Part shown: piece after piece, positions 58,907 to 64,000 of the stretch
Numbering within the stretch: the first letter of the stretch is position 1
Layout: the number at the start of each line of letters is the position of its first letter
Assembly (NCBI RefSeq): GCF_030936135.1
Contig: NC_082620.1
Span: forward strand, 4,588,001-4,652,000
DNA: 64,000 bases
Direction of reading: 5' to 3'
Source: Gavia stellata
Lineage: Eukaryota > Chordata > Aves > Gaviiformes > Gaviidae
Notes under the pieces: model-generated
Databases searched by the model: none
Seen by the model: the letters and a program-made list of their open reading frames with translations, nothing else
Told to the model about the DNA's origin: nothing
Translations under genes and position numbers: made by a program

Positions 58907-61165
58907 AGCTGGTAGTGCCATTGTGCGGTAAATAAGGTTTACCTGGACATAGCATTTCTTCTCTTAAAAATGCCTCTCCTTCCTAATTCTGCAGAATGAG
59001 ACTCTTCTTAAATGAGTCCTGTTGGTAGCACCGAAGTCCCCTTCTTACTGTGGTCGATGGTAGTGTGCTTCCCCCCGCTATAATGTGTGATACAGCCCAA
59101 GTGGGCTGCAGAGCAAATTTTGCTCTTTCAACTGTCTTTTCTGCCACACCTAATGAACCTAGTTGTTCTCCAGTTTAAAGGTAATAATTTATTTTGCAGA
59201 AAATGTTCTGGAGTATGTCTGTCTATTTGCATGCCAGCTGGCCACTGACTGCCAAGCCCTCTTCAGATACTTTTATATTGACATTCAAGCTCTGTACGTA
59301 GTTACTTTCCTAATCAAAATCCAGTATTTGGGCAAATAGATTCGTGTTATAGCATGTATTCATCAGTGGGCAATCATCTTTTTACTGATGATATCTTGTC
59401 TTGCAAATCTTTACGAATGGGGTGGTTCTTACTCATGCATTAAGTTAGTAAGACTAGTTTGAGAGTCATACTGAACTGGGCAGTCCTTCTACTCTCCATA
59501 CAAAAGAAAAATACATAATGTAGCATACTGTCAGCTGAAGCTGCGTTGGCAGAATGTAAAGACTCATCTATCTGGCAACAGATGGGCTACAGGCTTCTTC
59601 TGACATGATCTGCCATCCAGCATATGTTAGACAGGCTCAGAAATCAAGGGGTTTTAGACTGAAGCTTCAGCTTTATTTAAAAAAAGAAAGATGTCTTAGC
59701 TCTTGATAGAGCAGGTGGCCTACAGCACACAGTCAATGAAATAAATGAGGACTAACTTGGTCTCTTGGTTAAGGGGTAGCTCGATAGCACAGGATAGTAA
59801 TTGGGGTATTGTTCATTGTATTGGACCACAGCGTATTTCTCTTCAAATTCTTTTTCTGCTCTGCACACACTCATATTAGCAAATAACCTTAAGATACAGC
59901 AGGTAAAGATGGTTGGTTTTGAGGATGGAAGAAGCCGTTGGGTGGGCAGAACAGCTTGCCTTTGGATATCCAAATGCACTGGCTTGATGCAGACCAGATT
60001 CTGTCAACTTGTCAACCTTAGTGATGGATCAAGGGCAGTGAATAAGTTGGTTTCTCGCCTTTGGTTGGCTGGTCCCCCCGTCTCGAGTTTGGGGTAAACG
60101 GGGAGTCAGCAGGGAAGGTAACAGTGTTGGGCTTGCCTTGGGAGGGAGGGGGAGGTTTTTCCAGAGCCAGAAATTTAAATTGCATGGTATTCTAAAATAA
60201 AGAAATACCACATCTCTAGGATCTCGAACATTCTGGACTTTATTTTTATTTCACTGTGGGAGTGAAATGGCTAATAGGTACAAAGCATGAGTAGTCATAT
60301 CTAATTATAAAATAAGTTGGTTGCATTTTAGTTGTCAAAACTCTGATCACGGTAAGGTATTTTTTCTTCTGTTGAAGCATTTTCTAATTGAGATTTTTGA
60401 CCAAAGAGCAAATAACTTTTCTATTGCAGGACAGGTTCTGTGCAACTTAGTTATTCCTGTGAAACTTCTTGATTTGGATAGTACTTGTGAATTTTTCCAA
60501 ACAGAACTAATAGACTTTTGCCTTGATAAAAGTTAGTAAAACTACGCTGAAAAAGGTTTCTCACTATGCAGCGTATTTGTCTAAACAGTGAGTGCTGCTC
60601 TTCCTCCATCTGGGCAGGGTTAATGCTATGTCACAGGACAGTCCTTCTCTGCAGCATGTGCACCTGGGGCTGAGCACCCAGGAACCCCCCGAGGTCTGAA
60701 AGCATCAACCCCGAGCGGCATGACCCTGCTCTCCACAGAGACCGCGGTTTCAGAGCTACGACAACGTTGCAAAGAAGCACGTATTTGTTGGATGGCGCTT
60801 GTTGGAGGCAGGTTGTTGGCAGTTTGTTCCTTCCTGGGGTGGTTCGCAACCCAGCAGGATTTGTGCATCCTACTCCCAGGGCCGGCCTGGCTGTGCGTGC
60901 CCTTGCTGCCTTCGGAACCACTGTTGCGTTAGGCGAAAACCAGTGGTTTTGCCTTTTTGGTGCAAAGATCTGTGAATGTTAAGGTGAAAACATTTAAATA
61001 TCTTTATATAGGTTTTAATTCGCTCTAAAACGTTGGGGGTTTAATCAGCATTTGCTTAAATCAGCTGCGTGCATCTTCAGTGGTCCATCAGCTAAGCCCT
61101 GATTCCCAACTGACCGCAGCTGCAGCGGCCCAGGTACGTTCAGCTCGTGCCAAGACAACCACCAA

Positions 61166-61194
61166 CCCCCCAAACCCCCCCACACCCCCCCCCC
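61166..61194. other. C-run cluster (i-motif / minus-strand G-quadruplex)
   Basis: C-runs of 6, 7 and 10 separated by three bases each, with a further CCC-containing stretch after. On the minus strand this is a G-quadruplex-type sequence. It lies at the upstream edge of the CLSTN1 CpG island, about 0.5 kb from the start codon. Confidence 0.65.
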
Positions 61195-61475
61195 AACCAC
61201 CCCTCCGTTCCCCTCCGCGGGGGAGCGGAGCCCCCGCACCCGCTGTGCTAGCGGCGGGGTGCCGCAGTGCCCAGCAGCCCCCGCCCGGCGCAGCCCCCCG
61301 GGGCGGAGCGGGGGCGGGTTTGTCGCCGCGGGGCTGCCCCGGGGCGTTTCTTTCCGCCGTGCTCTGCTCTGCCCCGCCCCGCCGCGCAGATGGGCTCTCC
61401 CGCATCCCCCGCGCCGTTGGTTCGCTCCCTCCTCCGCCTGGTAACCGGCGCGGGGGGACCGGCCGCGATCTCGCC

Positions 61476-61486
61476 GCCGCCATTTT
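61476..61486. promoter_or_regulatory. CLSTN1: YY1 site in CLSTN1 promoter
   Basis: GCCGCCATTTT is the classic YY1 element, in the position (within a CpG island, about 235 nt before the start codon) where it typically sits just at or after TATA-less start sites. It suggests transcription begins close to 61.45-61.49 kb. Confidence 0.55.
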
Positions 61487-61719
61487 AGGTGCCGCTGGGG
61501 GGGCGCCGCGCTGCCGGGCGGGGGAGGGAGGGGAGGAGGGGAGAACAGGCGAGCGGAGCGGGGCAGCGCAGCGCTTCTCCTCCCTCCTCCTCCTCCTCCT
61601 CCTTCTCGGGGCCGAGCCGAGCCCTCCGCCCGGCGCAGAGCGGAGCCCGGACCAGCGGGGGCGCCACAGCCGCCCCGCCAGCCGGGGCTGCGCGCTGCCC
61701 TGCACCGCTCCGCGCTGCC

Positions 61720-61822
61720 ATGCCGCCGCCGCGCCGACCGGGCATGCCGCGCTCGCTGCCGGCCCCCGCCTCCTGCCTGCTGCTCGCCGCGCTGCTCTGC
61801 GGAGGAGCAGGGGCCGCTCGAG
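61720..61822 (+). CDS. CLSTN1: CLSTN1 (calsyntenin-1) first coding exon
   Basis: Calsyntenin-1 is a type I membrane protein of the cadherin superfamily, enriched at synapses, that links cargo vesicles to kinesin-1. Only exon 1 is in the window. It encodes 34 residues plus one base of the next codon, beginning MPPPRRPGMPRSLPAPASC and continuing LLLAALLCGGAGAAR. This is a signal peptide: basic start, leucine/alanine core, small residues before a likely cleavage after Ala32. The LLLA-LLCGG-AAR pattern matches the human signal sequence. The donor G|GTAAAC leaves phase 1, as expected for the next residue (Val) of the family. The order after CTNNBIP1 supports the call. An in-frame second ATG at 61744 would still give a signal peptide. 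Exon 2 was not found. Confidence 0.88.
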
Positions 61823-64000
61823 GTAAACAGAGCCGGGGCGGGCGGGGGAGGCTGCCCGGCACCGCGGGGAAAGGGGGGGCGGCGGGTCCGGCCCCCCCCC
61901 GCCTCCGCCCGGCTTGCGCGCCCGCTCCCCGGGCGCCCTGTGGGGCTGTGCCCCGGGCGGCCGGAGCGGCTGGGCCGGGGGGACGGTGTCCTTGGCTCCC
62001 TTCGTCCTTCGGAGGGGGGATGGAGCGCGGAGGAGGGCATCTCGGTGGTGCAGTTGGGGAGGAGGGCACCGGCCGCGCCTCCCCGGGGCTCGCTGGGGGC
62101 CGGGGTGACCCCGCCGCTGCTGTTGCACCTGCGGCGCGGCGGGGAGGGAAGGGGCGGGAGGGCGGAGGCGGCGGCTCATCCTCCGCGCTCACCTGCGCCG
62201 GGCTGCTCCCTCCCCCCGAGACCTTCCTACCCCGAAGGTCAGTCCCCGCGCCGGCGGGCCTTGGCTGTGCGGCCGCGGGGGCCCGGCCCGGCCCAGCGGC
62301 GGCCCGCCCGTTACATAACCGCTCCCGCAGGCGCCGGGCCGGGCCGCGGTGCCTGAGGCGGGCGGAGGTCGTCACTTGTTGCGGGGCGGGGGAGGAGGTG
62401 ATGCTGGGGAGATGCAGCGGGACCCGCCGCCTGCCCTGTCCGGAGCGGCCTGCCCCGTCCGCAGCGGCCTGTCCGCGGGAAACGCCGCTCTCCTCAGGGC
62501 TCGGCGAGGCGCCTGCGGGCGCCGGGTAGAGCCGTGGCGGGGTTTGGGCTCCGGGGAGAGCCTCGATGGCCGGCGGGATGGGCAGGGGACATGGAGCCCC
62601 TCGGGGAGCCCCTGGGGAGCCTGGCCGTCAGGCTTACGTAAGGGATACTCCTTTGGTTGTCAGCGGGGAGAGACAGCTTTGTAAACCTTAAGCGAGACGG
62701 CGTTTCTAAACGTTGGCCTTGTGGCTATTGATTGATCTTGAGGAGTAAAAGTATGCGCATTGCAGGTCTCCTGAGCAGATTTCAGTAAGAGGCTTGCAAA
62801 CGCTTCCTTACCTGAAGGTTACCCCGCGAATTGAGAGTGCCACTTCTGCAGGGTTTAGCTGATCATATGATGAGATTTGAGATCTTGCATTTAATTTGAA
62901 TGTAGATTAGAAGCGTGGCTTTAAAATGGCTTGCGAATACATTGAAGGGAAGTCCTTGATCTTAAACAAAACCAACTCATTAAGGGCACATCTTGCTGCC
63001 ATTTCCCTACATAGGATCAAGAAGCTGCTGCTGTAGTAAAGAAGTCTGCCAACTATTTAGATAGTAGCCATAATTTACCTGCACAAGATCTCTTATGTAC
63101 AACCTATTCACTAGTGTTCTTGGAACCATTAAATTTAATGCTTACCACACCAATACAGAAGCACAATTTCATTGCGTTGCTAGACTTTTCCATCATTTGA
63201 AATTACGAATAAAAATGCAGATCAAAACCCCTTTTCCAAGAAAGCTAATACGTACCTGGAAACGAATGACAAATTGAGATAGCATTACATGGGACAGCTC
63301 TGCTCGTCAGCTCTTGGGCAGTTTGTTGGAGGCTGTACGTGTTTTCAGTCTGATCTACAGAGCTGCTGGACTGCGGGTCCTGATCTGTTAAACTTCATCA
63401 CGCGTAACTGAGTTACAGTAGGAGGTCTGGTTTGGCTTAGCATGTGCAGTTGCCTTAGTCCTGACAGCATTTTGGCTACTCTAGGTAGGCCTCTTCATAA
63501 CGTTACACGAAGATGCATTTAACGACAGGTAAGCTCTGGAGAACACCTGGAAAGCTGCTAGGGCAACTCGCTTTCATTTCCCTGTTTTTAGGAGAAACTT
63601 TTGTTTGGAAGCATTTATGGTAAACTTTCAGTTTTGTGCTGTATTGCCACTTCCATTTTTTTTCCAAGTACCGCTTCGTTTTCTTCATCTGGGACTTTAA
63701 AAGTCCTTGTTACCGAGGTCGCTAAGATTTGTTGTAAGTGGTGAAAACCGAATTGTGCTTGGCTCAGTAACGTGCAGAAACGGACTGGAAAGGCTACACC
63801 AGAGTGGTGAGTTCCGCTCTCCAGTCCTGTGTATTCCTGTGGTTGGAACAGGGGAGTGAGAAGTGGTTTCTTTTGTGACGAGGGAAAGAAACTGAAATAG
63901 TTTTTGGGGTTGTGATCTTAGGCAGAAGTTAGGTGTGAGCCAGCTGACCTACCATCTTCCCTGTAGCTCTTTCAAGGGGTGCAGAGAGTGGTTTCAGGTT
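61823..64000 (+). other. CLSTN1: CLSTN1 intron 1 (5' part)
   Basis: Starts with GTAAAC. The first 0.8 kb is still CpG island, then ordinary AT-rich sequence to the window end. I looked for CLSTN1 exon 2 (mature N-terminus and first cadherin repeat) and did not find it. Intron 1 is long in this gene, so the rest lies beyond the window. Confidence 0.8.

Larger units (their letters stand above)
42671..61165. other. CTNNBIP1-CLSTN1 intergenic region
   Basis: About 18 kb without a recognisable coding exon, in agreement with the absence of any gene between these two in other vertebrates as I recall. It contains the MIR and CR1 pieces listed separately (53.4-56.6 kb). It also has a long pyrimidine tract (55747-55787) and a poly-G run (about 53930). 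Several stretches mix retained CpGs with homeodomain-type motifs, near 45.12-45.19, 50.54-50.80, 57.58-57.70 and 58.80-58.94 kb, and may be regulatory. Minus-strand frames at 46506-46914 and 59752-59979 do not match any protein I know. Confidence 0.6.
61195..62640. promoter_or_regulatory. CLSTN1: CpG island, CLSTN1 promoter and 5' region
   Basis: About 1.4 kb of very GC-rich, CpG-dense DNA around the first CLSTN1 exon. GC boxes are seen at 61311-61318 (GGGGCGGG) and 61371-61380 (CCCCGCCCC core). There is a YY1 element at 61476-61486 and a CTC-repeat tract at about 61577-61602. No TATA box. The long frames on both strands here (for example 61088-62179 on the minus strand) are GC-driven and not genes. 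Confidence 0.85.

Noticed and set aside
59752..59979. Minus-strand 75-codon frame with a Tyr/Glu-rich end
   Set aside because: Composition looks slightly protein-like, but I recognise no family, and it lacks convincing exon borders. A translated search would settle whether it is a pseudogene fragment.
61045..62684. Long frames (up to 363 codons) on both strands around CLSTN1 exon 1
   Set aside because: Same reason: CpG island, low-complexity composition. Only the 34-codon signal-peptide segment with its splice donor is supported.

Overview
This is a vertebrate chromosome segment, most likely from a bird. The evidence is an avian endogenous-retrovirus solo LTR near the left edge, two CR1 LINE 3' ends (27.5 kb and 54.4 kb), a low overall repeat load, and the LZIC - CTNNBIP1 - CLSTN1 gene order, which I recognise as conserved (human 1p36.22). 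Coding sequence is confined to a few short exons separated by long introns. Nearly all open reading frames of 60-130 codons in the window are chance, and the long ones lie in two CpG islands.

Layout, all three genes on the + strand. (1) 1-1157: the end of LZIC, made of part of its last intron (carrying the antisense solo LTR) and the 59-nt terminal coding exon. (2) 1158-about 8.6 kb: LZIC 3' UTR and intergenic DNA with an ancient MIR-type SINE. (3) about 8.6-42.7 kb: CTNNBIP1 (ICAT), complete. It has a CpG-island promoter and non-coding first exon (ending 9535), a 19-kb first intron, three coding exons (28680-28775, 29264-29354, 40663-40721) that join into exactly 81 codons, and a 3' UTR of probably about 2 kb. 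(4) about 42.7-61.2 kb: intergenic DNA with decayed SINE/LINE pieces and a few stretches that look like conserved regulatory DNA. (5) about 61.2-64.0 kb: a second CpG island with the promoter, signal-peptide exon (61720-61822) and start of intron 1 of CLSTN1 (calsyntenin-1).

How the genes relate: CTNNBIP1 encodes the small inhibitor that occupies the TCF-binding groove of beta-catenin. LZIC, immediately upstream in the same orientation, carries the same ICAT domain behind a leucine zipper. The terminal coding exons of the two genes are both exactly 59 nt including the stop, both begin inside a split glycine codon in the same phase, and match at 7 of 19 residues, so the window itself records an old tandem duplication. 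CLSTN1 is an unrelated cadherin-superfamily membrane protein.

I found no CRISPR array, no tRNA or rRNA gene, no bacterial-type system and no intact transposon. The points most worth a second look are the twin terminal exons, a possible alternative upstream CTNNBIP1 exon, a consensus CTCF core and an RFX X-box inside CTNNBIP1, two overlapping palindromes in the intergenic region, and an 18-bp exact dispersed repeat.
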